Shown here: positions 46,441 to 54,970 of the stretch, in pieces
How positions within the stretch are numbered: the stretch's first letter is position 1
How the letters are laid out: the number at the start of each line of letters is the position of its first letter
The notes under the pieces: generated by a model
Seen by the model: only the letters and a program-made list of their open reading frames with translations
What the model was told of the DNA's origin: nothing
Databases searched by the model: none
Source: Thalassococcus sp. S3
Lineage (GTDB): Bacteria; Pseudomonadota; Alphaproteobacteria; Rhodobacterales; Rhodobacteraceae
Direction of reading: 5' to 3'
DNA: 64,000 nucleotides
Assembly: GCF_004216475.1 (NCBI RefSeq)
Contig: NZ_CP022303.1
Location: 558,001-622,000, forward strand
Translations under genes and position numbers: made by a program

Positions 46441-46875
46441 ATGAAAAAACTGCTTCTTTCCGTTCTCTTCGTCGCGGTGTCTACCGTGTCGGCGCTGGCC
46501 GAAGCGCCGGCAAAGGTGGTCACGGTCGTGACGTCACCCGATCCGCAGACGCAGCTTATGTCGATGGTGCTGACCATGCAGGCTGCGCAGCAAGGGGCCC
46601 AGGCGCATATTCTGCTGTGCGGACCTGCCGGCGATCTTGCGTTGCGTAACGCGCCGCCAAGTGCCACTGCCGGACAGCCGCCTCGGGATATGAGCCCGCA
46701 GGGTCTGATGCAGATGATCCGTGAAAAAACCGGGGCAACGGTTGAAGTCTGCGCCATCTACTTGCCGGGACGGGGCGATGACGCGTCTGTCCTTCTGGAC
46801 GGGATCGGTGTTGCCAAACCCGGTGAAATGGCAGCCCGTCTCATGGCGCCGGATGCGCGCGTTCTGTCATTCTGA
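46441..46875 (+). CDS. Secreted DsrE-like sulfur-relay protein
   Basis: A 144-residue protein with a signal peptide (MKKLLLSVLFVAVSTVSALA, cleavage near 20) and a DsrE/TusD-like fold. Visible core strands are KVVTVVTSPDPQTQLMSMVL and AHILLCGPAGDLAL, and a second cysteine lies in TVEVCAIYLPGR. Cytosolic DsrE proteins pass persulfide sulfur; secreted versions are less studied. The sulfide operon lies 2 kb to the right, on the other side of the OxyR-like and peroxiredoxin genes, so a periplasmic sulfur role is plausible. It converges on the OxyR-like gene. Confidence 0.78.
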   Translation: MKKLLLSVLFVAVSTVSALAEAPAKVVTVVTSPDPQTQLMSMVLTMQAAQQGAQAHILLCGPAGDLALRNAPPSATAGQPPRDMSPQGLMQMIREKTGATVEVCAIYLPGRGDDASVLLDGIGVAKPGEMAARLMAPDARVLSF

Positions 46876-46895
46876 TCGGTAGAGCGTCGCGCCGT

Positions 46896-47813
46896 TCAAG
46901 TCGGTGCGCCGGATCGTTCAAGATCTGAACGGGCCTTTTTCAAACACTCCGCAACACTCAGGAAGAGCGCTTCGTTCGGAGAGCTCTTCCGCCAGGCCAG
47001 GACCACGTCGCGCGGGCAGGCGCCCAGAACGTCGCCAAGATGCAGGTTGTGCCCTTTTGAAATGCCGCCATCCACCGCCAGCTTTGGCAGCAGTGTGATG
47101 CCCAGATCCTCTTGGACCATGGCGATCAGGGTCGACAGGCTGGTCGCAGAGAAGCTCTCATCCTCGTCAAGATTGATCCCTGAGAAGCTCGACAAGGCGT
47201 GCCGCTGCAGACAGTGGCCCCTTTCAAGCAAAAGCAATTGGCGGTCCGAAAGATCATCCGCGCCGACAGTTTCGCTGTTGCCCAAAGGATGATCCTTGGG
47301 CGTCGCCAGCCAGTACCCATCGGAAAAGAGCGGCTCCGTTTCGATCTGAGCCGGAAGAGCGTGGGGCAGGGCGATCAGCAGCAGATCGAGACGACCATCC
47401 ATCAGGCCAGCCACCAGCGGCTCGGTCAGTTCTTCCCGAAGGTAGAACTTGGTCTCTGGATGGGCGCGTCGGAGCAGCGGCATGGCCCGCGGCATCAGAA
47501 AGGGCCCCACGGTCGGAATGGTTCCCAGACGTATCGCCGAGGCTCCGGCCACCCGTTCCCGATGCGCGCGGTCCTCAAGGTCCTGCACTTCGGCCAGAAC
47601 ATGTCGCGCCCGCTCCGCCAGATCCTGGCCGATGGCGGTCATCAGGACGCTTTGCTTGGTCCGCTCTGCCACCTTGATGCTAAGACGCTCCTCCAACTCC
47701 TTGAGCCCGGTGGAGAGGGTCGACTGTGTGACATGGCAAGCCTCCGCCGCGCGGAAGAAATTGCGCGTGTCGTCAAGGGCGGCCAGAAAGCGGAGTTGGC
47801 GTAGTGTTGTCAT
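46896..47813 (-). CDS. oxyR: OxyR-like LysR regulator lacking the second redox cysteine
   Basis: A 305-residue LysR protein of the OxyR group. The helix-turn-helix is at ~3-60 (LRQLRFLAALDDTRNFFRAA, HVTQSTLSTGLKELEERL). The peroxide-sensing segment LLLLERGHCLQRHALSSF places the peroxidatic cysteine at Cys201. E. coli OxyR has its partner Cys208 nine residues later; here residue 210 is Phe and no cysteine is near. It would need another partner thiol, or a sulfenic/persulfide state, to signal. The ATG at 47813 gives the normal start. It is divergent from the peroxiredoxin at 47916. Confidence 0.87.
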   Translation of the reverse strand: MTTLRQLRFLAALDDTRNFFRAAEACHVTQSTLSTGLKELEERLSIKVAERTKQSVLMTAIGQDLAERARHVLAEVQDLEDRAHRERVAGASAIRLGTIPTVGPFLMPRAMPLLRRAHPETKFYLREELTEPLVAGLMDGRLDLLLIALPHALPAQIETEPLFSDGYWLATPKDHPLGNSETVGADDLSDRQLLLLERGHCLQRHALSSFSGINLDEDESFSATSLSTLIAMVQEDLGITLLPKLAVDGGISKGHNLHLGDVLGACPRDVVLAWRKSSPNEALFLSVAECLKKARSDLERSGAPT

Positions 47814-47915
47814 GCCTAATCGAAATATTGAATAAAGATGCCGGATACAATCAATTTCAAAGATAATCACGAAAGGCTTAGTTTCATCGACACCACCTTG
47901 GAACGGAGCCCAGAT

Positions 47916-48578
47916 ATGAATGTCCATGCAACGCTTGCCGAAGACACACCCACCGGTCTTCCCCGCCTGAACGAGCCCGCACCCGCCTTTGATGCGCTGA
48001 CGACCGATGGTCGAAAAACAAATGACGATTACAAGGGAAAGTGGTTGGTGCTGTTCTCGCACCCGGCCGATTTCACACCCGTTTGCACGACCGAGTTCGT
48101 GGCCTTCGCAGACCGCGCCGACGAGTTTGCGGCTCTCGATACCGAATTGCTGGGCCTATCCATCGACAGTCATTACGCCCATATCGCCTGGATGCGGTCG
48201 ATCAAGGAGACGTTCGGCGTTGAGATCCCGTTCCCCATCATCGCCGATCTGGATATGAAGGTCGCGCAGGCCTTTGGCATGATCCAGCCGGGGGCATCCG
48301 ACACCCAGGCGGTTCGCGCGACGTTTGTCATCGATCCCGACGGAGTTTTGCGTGCTATGGTGTATTATCCCATGACCAACGGACGCTCGGTTGATGAGTT
48401 CGTGCGCCTGATCAAGGCCTTGCAAACAGCGGATACGTTTAAGGTCGCAACGCCGGAAAACTGGCAGCCGGGCGAGGATGTCATCGTGCCCACACCGCAA
48501 ACGGCGTATGCGGCAGAGGCCCGAATGACGGAAGGGTTCGAGACAAAGGACTGGTACTTCTCGACCAAGTCGATCTGA
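47916..48578 (+). CDS. 1-Cys peroxiredoxin (Prx6 type)
   Basis: A 220-residue peroxiredoxin that reduces H2O2 and organic hydroperoxides. The peroxidatic site is FSHPADFTPVCTTEF, with the single cysteine of the protein; no resolving cysteine is present, so an external thiol must regenerate it. The C-terminal extension (VATPENWQPGEDVIVP) is typical of Prx6 types. The ATG at 47916 has GGAG seven bases upstream, better than the open frame above it. It is divergent from the OxyR-like gene, which probably controls it. Confidence 0.9.
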   Translation: MNVHATLAEDTPTGLPRLNEPAPAFDALTTDGRKTNDDYKGKWLVLFSHPADFTPVCTTEFVAFADRADEFAALDTELLGLSIDSHYAHIAWMRSIKETFGVEIPFPIIADLDMKVAQAFGMIQPGASDTQAVRATFVIDPDGVLRAMVYYPMTNGRSVDEFVRLIKALQTADTFKVATPENWQPGEDVIVPTPQTAYAAEARMTEGFETKDWYFSTKSI

Positions 48579-48660
48579 TCGTTTCAGTTTTCGCGTGTCG
48601 CCGTCCATTATGGGCCGCGACGCGCATTCCGACCACATGATCGCCCGGGGGGCCGAGGAT

Positions 48661-49335
48661 ATGGACGAGACATGGATCAGCAAATTCAAGGGCCTCAGCC
48701 GTCTGCCCGCCGAAATCCGGGCAGAGCTTGAGGCGGGGAGCCAGATCGTATCGGTCCCGGCCGGAACACAGGTCTTCGCGCCGGGCCAAACGGCGGACAA
48801 TCTGCTGCTTCTGCTTGCCGGCACGGTCAAGGTGCAGCAAAAGTCCGAGACCGGGCGCGAGGTCTTTCTTTACCGCGTCCATGCGGGTGAAAGCTGTGTT
48901 CTGACGACTGCCTGCATGCTGGCGTTCGAGGATTACTCGGCTGAGGGCACGGCCGAGACCGACGTGACGGCGGTCGCCATCCCGCGCAAGACTTTCGATG
49001 ATCTTGTCGCGAAGTCTCCGGTCTTTCGTGAATTCGTCTTCACGGCCTATTCGCGCAGGATCACTGACCTTTTCACGCTGATCGATGACATCGTCTTTCA
49101 GCGCATGGATGTGCGGCTTGCCTCGCGTCTGCTGGAGCTTGCCGACGCGGACGGTGTCGTCCACGCCACGCACGCGGTTCTGGGCACGGAACTTGCAACA
49201 GCACGGGAAGTCATATCCCGAACGATATCTGAGTTTCAGCGGCGCGGTTGGGTCGAACAGGCGCGGGGAAAGGTGCATCTCACCGGCAAAGAGGGCCTCG
49301 AACGTCTGGTGAAATCCTCGGGTGGGCACGGCTGA
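48661..49335 (+). CDS. Crp/Fnr-family regulator of the sulfide operon
   Basis: A 224-residue regulator with a cyclic-nucleotide-like sensor barrel (residues ~15-125, LLLLLAGTVKVQQKSETGRE) and a C-terminal helix-turn-helix (LGTELATAREVISRTISEFQ). Two cysteines lie in one loop (GESCVLTTACML), well placed to sense a thiol-reactive signal such as persulfide. No N-terminal Fnr iron-sulfur cysteines are seen. The start at 48661 is preferred; an ATG at 48637 is also in frame. It lies just before the DUF2892-YeeE-PDO-SQR genes on the same strand and is their likely activator or repressor. Confidence 0.85.
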   Translation: MDETWISKFKGLSRLPAEIRAELEAGSQIVSVPAGTQVFAPGQTADNLLLLLAGTVKVQQKSETGREVFLYRVHAGESCVLTTACMLAFEDYSAEGTAETDVTAVAIPRKTFDDLVAKSPVFREFVFTAYSRRITDLFTLIDDIVFQRMDVRLASRLLELADADGVVHATHAVLGTELATAREVISRTISEFQRRGWVEQARGKVHLTGKEGLERLVKSSGGHG

Positions 49336-49436
49336 CGCCCGGGTTTCCCCAATTCCCATGAGTTTGGTGACCAAGTCACCAAGACTGCTGTCTTTGGCGT
49401 GCGATGATGGCGCCATCGTTTGTGATGGAGTGAAAC

Positions 49437-49646
49437 ATGACCACCAATATAGGAAAAATCGATCGCGGCGGACGGCTGGTCATCGCTGCGGCATTGCTCA
49501 TCCTTGCCTTGGGCACCAACGCGCTTGGGGCAGGGATCCTGTTCTGGCTCGCACTTGTCGTGGCCGCTGTCTTCACGTTGACGGCCTTTGTTGGCAATTG
49601 CCCGCTTTACAGCATTGTAGGGCTCAAGACGTGCCGGAATTGCTGA
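49437..49646 (+). CDS. DUF2892 (YgaP-like) small membrane protein
   Basis: A 69-residue protein with two membrane helices (RLVIAAALLILALG and FWLALVVAAVFTLTAFVG) and three C-terminal cysteines (NCPLYSIVGLKTCRNC). This matches the membrane part of YgaP, which is otherwise fused to a rhodanese. It is the first gene of the sulfide operon after the regulator and shares one base with the next start (TGATG). Confidence 0.87.
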   Translation: MTTNIGKIDRGGRLVIAAALLILALGTNALGAGILFWLALVVAAVFTLTAFVGNCPLYSIVGLKTCRNC

Positions 49647-50080
49647 TGATCGAAACGGCTTTCACCCCTTGGGCATCGCTTGTGGGCGGTGTTTTGATCG
49701 GCATCGCGGCCACGCTTTTGATGCTGACGCTTGGGCGCGTGATGGGGGCGACCGGTGTGCTGGCAGGTGTGGTCCGGCCAGCCTCTGCTCAGGACTTTGC
49801 CTGGCGCGCCGCGTTGCTGGCCGGGATGATCACCGGGCCCGTGGTGGTCTGGCTTGTCTCGGGCGCAATGCCGGCGGTGGACATTGTGATGTCCACGCCT
49901 GCCCTGATCATTGGCGGGCTGATCGTCGGGGTGGGGGTAACCTTTGGCTCAGGTTGTACGTCCGGTCACGGTGTCTGCGGGATGGCGCGGCTGAGCCCGC
50001 GTTCCATCGCGGCGACGCTAACCTTTATGGCGGCCACCTTCGCCACGGTCTTTGTCGTGCGTCACGTGATCGGAGGCTGA
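49646..50080 (+). CDS. YeeE/YedE family half-transporter 1
   Basis: A 144-residue membrane protein with four helices. It holds the family motif GVTFGSGCTSGHGVCGMARL, whose cysteines are the proposed sulfur path in TsuA-type thiosulfate transporters. It is half the size of TsuA and is followed by a second half (50084), so the two probably pair. The start ATG shares one base with the stop before it. The likely cargo is thiosulfate or another sulfur species made by the persulfide dioxygenase/SQR pair. Confidence 0.87.
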   Translation: MIETAFTPWASLVGGVLIGIAATLLMLTLGRVMGATGVLAGVVRPASAQDFAWRAALLAGMITGPVVVWLVSGAMPAVDIVMSTPALIIGGLIVGVGVTFGSGCTSGHGVCGMARLSPRSIAATLTFMAATFATVFVVRHVIGG

Positions 50081-50083
50081 CCC

Positions 50084-50521
50084 ATGAAGCTTTTCGCGAC
50101 ATATCTGATCGGTCTGATCTTCGGCATCGGTATTTCGATCTCCGGCATGGCGAACCCTGCGAAGGTTCTGAACTTTTTCGACATCGCCGGGACGTGGGAC
50201 CCATCCCTTGTATTCGTGATGGGCGGCGCGCTGATCACAACCTTTATCGGCTACAAGCTGGTATTCGGGCGGGGTGCCCCGCTCTTTGAGCAGGGCTTTA
50301 GCCTGCCAACGGTGCGCACAATCGACGCGAGGCTCATCGGCGGCGCGGCTATCTTTGGCATCGGTTGGGGCATTGCGGGCTTCTGCCCGGGCGGTGCTTT
50401 GCCCGCGCTGGGCACAGGCCGCTGGGAGGTCTTCGCCTTCGTCGCCGCCGTCGTGTCAGGGATCTTCCTTGCCACGTTCATTCAATCAAGCACGGCACGC
50501 GGCAGGGCGACCACCGCGTGA
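50084..50521 (+). CDS. YeeE/YedE family half-transporter 2
   Basis: A 145-residue membrane protein, partner of the previous gene. The start MKLFATYLIGLIFGIGISIS and the conserved SGMANPAKVLNFFDIAGTWD are typical of the second YeeE half. The second-half motif IGWGIAGFCPGGALPALGTG holds its cysteine. It begins 3 bases after its partner ends. Confidence 0.88.
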   Translation: MKLFATYLIGLIFGIGISISGMANPAKVLNFFDIAGTWDPSLVFVMGGALITTFIGYKLVFGRGAPLFEQGFSLPTVRTIDARLIGGAAIFGIGWGIAGFCPGGALPALGTGRWEVFAFVAAVVSGIFLATFIQSSTARGRATTA

Positions 50522-50544
50522 CGCCGTCTGGGAGGAGACAAGAG

Positions 50545-51429
50545 ATGACAGGCTATCCCGTGAACATGGATATCAAACCAGAGGTGCAGGCCTTTTTCGA
50601 CGAGGCCACCAACACGATCAGCTATATCGTGAAGGATCCAAAATCGAACGCCTGCGCCGTCATCGACAGCGTGATGGACATCGACTATGCCGCCGGTCGC
50701 ATCACCTTCGATCATGCTGACCTCTTGATCCGGCAGATCGAAGCGCAGGGGTTGACGGTTGAATGGATTATCGAGACCCATGTCCACGCAGATCACCTGA
50801 GTGCCGCGCCCTATATCCAGGAAAAACTGGGCGGCAAGATCGGGGTCGGTGCCAAGATCACCGTGGTGCAGGATGTCTTTGGAAAGGTCTTCAACGAGGG
50901 CACTGAATTCCAGCGCGATGGCAGCCAGTTCGATGCGCTGTTCGAAGACGGCGACACCTACATGATCGGCAACATGCAGGCATTCGCGATCTACACGCCC
51001 GGCCATACGCCGGCCTGCATGGTGCATGTGATGGGCGATGCCGCCTTTGTCGGCGACACGCTCTTCATGCCCGATGGCGGTTCGGCCAGATGCGACTTTC
51101 CCGGCGGCAGCGCCGAGACGCTTTATGACAGCATCATGAAGGTGCTGGCGCTTCCCGATGAGACACGGCTCTTCATGTGCCACGATTACGGGCCGGGCGG
51201 TCGCGAGATCCTGTGGGAAACCACGGTGGCCGAGGAACGGGCCAAAAACATTCATGTGGGGCAGGGCAAGACCAAGGAGGAGTTCGTCAAGTTCCGAACC
51301 GAGCGGGATGCCCAGCTCTCCATGCCCAAGCTCATTATCCCGTCCCTCCAAGTGAACATGCGCGCGGGCGAAGTGCCCACGGACAAAGACGGTAACCCGA
51401 TGCTCAAAGTGCCGGTTAACGGTCTTTGA
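50545..51429 (+). CDS. Persulfide dioxygenase (ETHE1/Blh family)
   Basis: A 294-residue metallo-beta-lactamase-fold enzyme that oxidises glutathione persulfide to sulfite and glutathione. The single-iron ligands are visible: HVHADH in ETHVHADHLSAAP, the His in YTPGHTPACMVH and the Asp in VGDTLFMPDGGSARCDFPGG, with CHDYGPGG completing the pattern. Start at 50545 with a GGAGGAG site. It stands before the SQR gene, the enzyme that makes its persulfide substrate. Confidence 0.92.
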   Translation: MTGYPVNMDIKPEVQAFFDEATNTISYIVKDPKSNACAVIDSVMDIDYAAGRITFDHADLLIRQIEAQGLTVEWIIETHVHADHLSAAPYIQEKLGGKIGVGAKITVVQDVFGKVFNEGTEFQRDGSQFDALFEDGDTYMIGNMQAFAIYTPGHTPACMVHVMGDAAFVGDTLFMPDGGSARCDFPGGSAETLYDSIMKVLALPDETRLFMCHDYGPGGREILWETTVAEERAKNIHVGQGKTKEEFVKFRTERDAQLSMPKLIIPSLQVNMRAGEVPTDKDGNPMLKVPVNGL

Positions 51430-51455
51430 GAAAACAGGTCCGGAGGAGGGACGAC

Positions 51456-53135
51456 ATGGAACTCAACAAGATCTCATCGAAAATCGCGGTCAGCCCGCAG
51501 ATCACAGCGGAAGACGTTGCCAAGGTTGCTGCCAAAGGATACCGCGCCATCATCTGCAATCGGCCAGATGGCGAGGGGGCCGACCAGCCGTCTTTCGAGG
51601 AAATCGAGGCGGCCGCCAAAGCAGCCGGTGTCGAGGCGCGGTACGTGCCGGTCCAGTCCGGCATGGTAAAAGACGCCGACGTCGCGGCCTTTGACGATGC
51701 ATTGAACGCGGTGCCGCGCCCGGTTCTGGCTTATTGCCGCACAGGCACCCGCTCGGCGACGTTGTGGTCATTGCGGGAATCCGGCAATCGCCCCATGGCT
51801 GAAATACTCGCCGCGACCAAGGCAGCTGGCTATGACATGAACGGCGTGGCCCGCCGCATCGCCAATGGCGGCAAGACCCCGACAGATACCGGGGACGCGC
51901 ATTTCGAGGTGGTGATCGTAGGCGCCGGCGCCGGAGGCATCGCGGTCGCCGCGAGCCTCAAGTCGCGAAAGCCCGGCTTGAAGATCGCCGTGATCGACCC
52001 GGCCGACATCCACTATTACCAGCCCGGCTGGACCATGGTGGGCGGCGGTATCTTTGATGCCCAGACGACGGCCAAGACGATGGGCAGCCTGATCCCGCAG
52101 GGGGTGCATTGGATCAAGTCCGCCGTCGCGGCGTTCGAACCCAAGAACAATGCGGTCATTCTGGATGGGTGCCGGGTCGTGAAGTACGACCGCCTAGTGG
52201 TCTGCCCGGGCCTGAAGCTCGATTGGGATCAGGTCGAGGGGCTGGAAGAAACGCTGGGCCGCAATGGCGTGACCTCGAACTACAGATATGACCTTGCACC
52301 CTATACCTGGCAGCTTGTGCAGGGACTGAAGCAAGGTCGGGCCATTTTCACCCAACCGCCGATGCCGATCAAATGCGCAGGCGCCCCGCAAAAGGCGATG
52401 TATCTCTCCGGCGACGCCTGGTTCCGCAGCGGCGCACTGAAAAACATCGACATCCAGTTCATGAATGCAGGCGGCGTGCTCTTTGGGGTGAATGACTACG
52501 TTCCCGCCCTTGAGAGTTATGTCGAGAAATACGACGCCACGCTGAACTTCTTTCACAACCTCGTCGCGGTTGACGGTTCGGCCAAGACGGCGACCTTCAG
52601 CGTGGCCAAGCCTGACACCGATCCAACGGAGGTCACGGTGGAATTTGACATGATGCATGTCTGTCCGCCGCAAACCGCGCCCGACTTTATCCGGGTCTCG
52701 CCACTGGCCGATGCAGCCGGTTGGGTCGATGTGGATCAGGCCACCCTGCGCCATAAGGAGTTCGACAATATCTGGTCCCTGGGCGACGTGATGAATGCGC
52801 CCAATGCCAAAACGGCAGCCGCGGCGCGTAAACAGGCCCCGACCGTCGCCGACAACATCGTCGCCGATATCGCCGGGCGCTCTGCTGTCGCACAATACGA
52901 TGGCTACGGTTCCTGCCCGCTCACCGTGGAGCGCGGTAAGATCGTATTGGCCGAGTTTGGATATGGCGGCGCATTGAAGCCCTCGTTCCCGGGTTTCCTT
53001 CTGGACGGCACCAAACCCTCACGCGCGGCCTGGTATCTCAAGGAGATACTTCTGCCGCCGATTTACTGGAAGGCCATGCTGAAAGGGAAAGAGTGGATGG
53101 CCAAGCCCGAAAAGCTGGAGGTTGCGGCTGAATAG
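51456..53135 (+). CDS. sqr: DUF442 - sulfide:quinone oxidoreductase fusion protein
   Basis: A 559-residue fusion. Residues 1-110 are a DUF442 (TIGR01244) phosphatase/rhodanese-like domain with the loop AYCRTGTRS (Cys94, Arg99). Residues ~150-555 are a type II SQR: FAD site VVIVGAGAGGIAVAASL, and two redox cysteines in MPIKCAGAPQKAMYLS and YDGYGSCPLTV, matching the two conserved cysteines of human SQR. SQR oxidises sulfide to persulfide and feeds electrons to quinone at the membrane. DUF442 is better known fused to the persulfide dioxygenase (Blh); here it is on SQR and the dioxygenase is separate. GGAGG precedes the ATG. Confidence 0.9.
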   Translation: MELNKISSKIAVSPQITAEDVAKVAAKGYRAIICNRPDGEGADQPSFEEIEAAAKAAGVEARYVPVQSGMVKDADVAAFDDALNAVPRPVLAYCRTGTRSATLWSLRESGNRPMAEILAATKAAGYDMNGVARRIANGGKTPTDTGDAHFEVVIVGAGAGGIAVAASLKSRKPGLKIAVIDPADIHYYQPGWTMVGGGIFDAQTTAKTMGSLIPQGVHWIKSAVAAFEPKNNAVILDGCRVVKYDRLVVCPGLKLDWDQVEGLEETLGRNGVTSNYRYDLAPYTWQLVQGLKQGRAIFTQPPMPIKCAGAPQKAMYLSGDAWFRSGALKNIDIQFMNAGGVLFGVNDYVPALESYVEKYDATLNFFHNLVAVDGSAKTATFSVAKPDTDPTEVTVEFDMMHVCPPQTAPDFIRVSPLADAAGWVDVDQATLRHKEFDNIWSLGDVMNAPNAKTAAAARKQAPTVADNIVADIAGRSAVAQYDGYGSCPLTVERGKIVLAEFGYGGALKPSFPGFLLDGTKPSRAAWYLKEILLPPIYWKAMLKGKEWMAKPEKLEVAAE

Positions 53136-53187
53136 GCCGGCCAATGCGCTGGCGCATGGTCTTGGCTGGTCTTGCGCGCCCCTAACG

Positions 53188-53209
53188 GGCGGAGCGGCAA
53201 CGCTCCGCC
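53188..53209 (+). terminator. GC-rich hairpin between sqr and sulP
   Basis: GGCGGAGCG - GCAA - CGCTCCGCC, a perfect 9-base stem with a tetraloop, followed by AATCTCTTGTT. It lies in the 98-base gap and could partially terminate or stabilise the upstream message so that the SulP gene is expressed at a lower level. Confidence 0.65.
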
Positions 53210-53233
53210 AATCTCTTGTTCCGGACGAACAGC

Positions 53234-54970
53234 ATGATTGACCGCCTTCGCCAATATGTACCCGTGCTTGACTGGGGGCGTACCTATGACCGCAGGGCGT
53301 TTTCGAACGACATGATCGCGGCGGTGATCGTGACGATCATGCTTATCCCGCAATCACTCGCTTATGCTCTGTTGGCGGGGCTGCCGCCCGAGGCGGGCAT
53401 CTATGCCTCCATCGCACCGATCATCCTCTATGCCATCTTCGGCACCAGTCGCGCGCTCGCGGTCGGGCCGGTTGCGGTTGTATCGCTTCTGACAGCATCT
53501 GCCATCGGGCAGGTCGCCGAACAGGGGACGGCCGGTTATGCTTTGGCGGCCCTGACGCTTGCCTTTCTGTCAGGCGGTTTTCTTGTGTTGATGGGTGTTC
53601 TGCGCCTGGGCTTTCTCGCTAATTTTCTGAGCCATCCCGTCATTGCCGGGTTTATTACGGCGTCCGGCATCCTGATCGCCACAAGCCAGCTCAAGCATAT
53701 CCTGGGGGTGAGCGCGCATGGGCACACATTGCCGGAAATGCTGGGCTCCATCGTCGCGCATCTGCACGAGGTCAACTGGATCACGCTTGCGATCGGCGTC
53801 ACCGCCACTGCTTTTCTCCTCTGGGTGCGCACCCACCTCAAGCCTGCGCTGCGCAAGCTTGGCGCGCCGCCCCTGCTGGCAGATATCCTGACAAAGGCGG
53901 GGCCCGTTGCTGCCGTGGTCGCCACCACCGTTGCGGTCTGGTTTTTTGATCTGGCCGAGCGTGGCGTGAATATTGTCGGCATCGTGCCGCAAAGCCTGCC
54001 GCCAATGACCCTGCCTGGCTTCGCGCCGGATCTGCTGAGCGCGCTTTTGGTGCCCGCCATACTGATCTCCATCATCGGCTTTGTGGAATCGGTGTCCGTC
54101 GCGCAGACGCTCGCCGCGAAAAAGCGCCAGCGCATCGACCCCGATCAGGAACTAATCGGCCTTGGCGCTGCCAACCTTGGTGCTGCGTTCACCGGCGGCT
54201 ATCCGGTGACCGGTGGCTTTGCCCGATCCGTGGTGAATTTCGATGCCGGGGCTGAAACGCCCGCCGCGGGCGCGTTCACGGCCATCGGATTGGCCATCGC
54301 TGCCGTTGCGCTGACGCCGCTTGTGTATTTCCTGCCCAATGCCACGCTGGCCGCCACCATCATTGTCGCCGTGCTCAGCCTGGTCGACTTGTCGATCCTC
54401 AGAAAGACTTGGGGCTACAGCCGTGCCGACTTCACCGCCGTGGCCGCCACGATCTTTCTGACGCTGGGCCTGGGTGTCGAAATCGGCGTGGCCTCCGGTG
54501 TGGCGATCTCCGTGCTCTTGCATCTCTACAAGACCTCCCGACCCCACGTGGCTGAGGTCGGCCTCGTCCCCGGAACGCAGCACTTCCGCAATATTCACCG
54601 GCACAAGGTCAAGACCGATCCCGCGCTGGTCACGCTGCGGGTGGATGAGAGCCTCTATTTCGTCAATGCGCGCTTTCTTGAAGATCTGGTGCAGAAGCGT
54701 GTCACGAATGGGTGCGCCATCCAGAACGTGATCTTGATGTTTTCAGCGGTGAACGAGGTTGACTACTCCGCCCTGGAAAGCCTTGAAGCAATCAATCAGC
54801 GTCTCAAGGATATGGGGGTGGGTCTGCATCTGTCCGAAGTCAAAGGCCCAGTGATGGATCGACTGCAGCGGTCGCATCTTATCAAGGACTTAAATGGGTC
54901 GGTCTTCCTGTCGCAATATGACGCCTGGACGCGATTGGTGACGCCCCCGCTTCCCGATGCCGCGGAATAG
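53234..54970 (+). CDS. SulP-family anion transporter with STAS domain
   Basis: A 578-residue inner-membrane transporter. The membrane part (residues ~1-430) has the SulP pattern: DMIAAVIVTIMLIPQSLAYA, GLPPEAGIYASIAPIILYAI, VGPVAVVSLLTASAIG and FTGGYPVTGGFARSVVNFDA. A C-terminal STAS domain (~450-565) regulates it. SulP proteins move sulfate or bicarbonate. Downstream of a sulfide-oxidation operon, export or exchange of sulfate is the simplest idea, though import is the more common role. The ATG at 53234 is preferred over a TTG at 53216. Confidence 0.9.
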   Translation: MIDRLRQYVPVLDWGRTYDRRAFSNDMIAAVIVTIMLIPQSLAYALLAGLPPEAGIYASIAPIILYAIFGTSRALAVGPVAVVSLLTASAIGQVAEQGTAGYALAALTLAFLSGGFLVLMGVLRLGFLANFLSHPVIAGFITASGILIATSQLKHILGVSAHGHTLPEMLGSIVAHLHEVNWITLAIGVTATAFLLWVRTHLKPALRKLGAPPLLADILTKAGPVAAVVATTVAVWFFDLAERGVNIVGIVPQSLPPMTLPGFAPDLLSALLVPAILISIIGFVESVSVAQTLAAKKRQRIDPDQELIGLGAANLGAAFTGGYPVTGGFARSVVNFDAGAETPAAGAFTAIGLAIAAVALTPLVYFLPNATLAATIIVAVLSLVDLSILRKTWGYSRADFTAVAATIFLTLGLGVEIGVASGVAISVLLHLYKTSRPHVAEVGLVPGTQHFRNIHRHKVKTDPALVTLRVDESLYFVNARFLEDLVQKRVTNGCAIQNVILMFSAVNEVDYSALESLEAINQRLKDMGVGLHLSEVKGPVMDRLQRSHLIKDLNGSVFLSQYDAWTRLVTPPLPDAAE

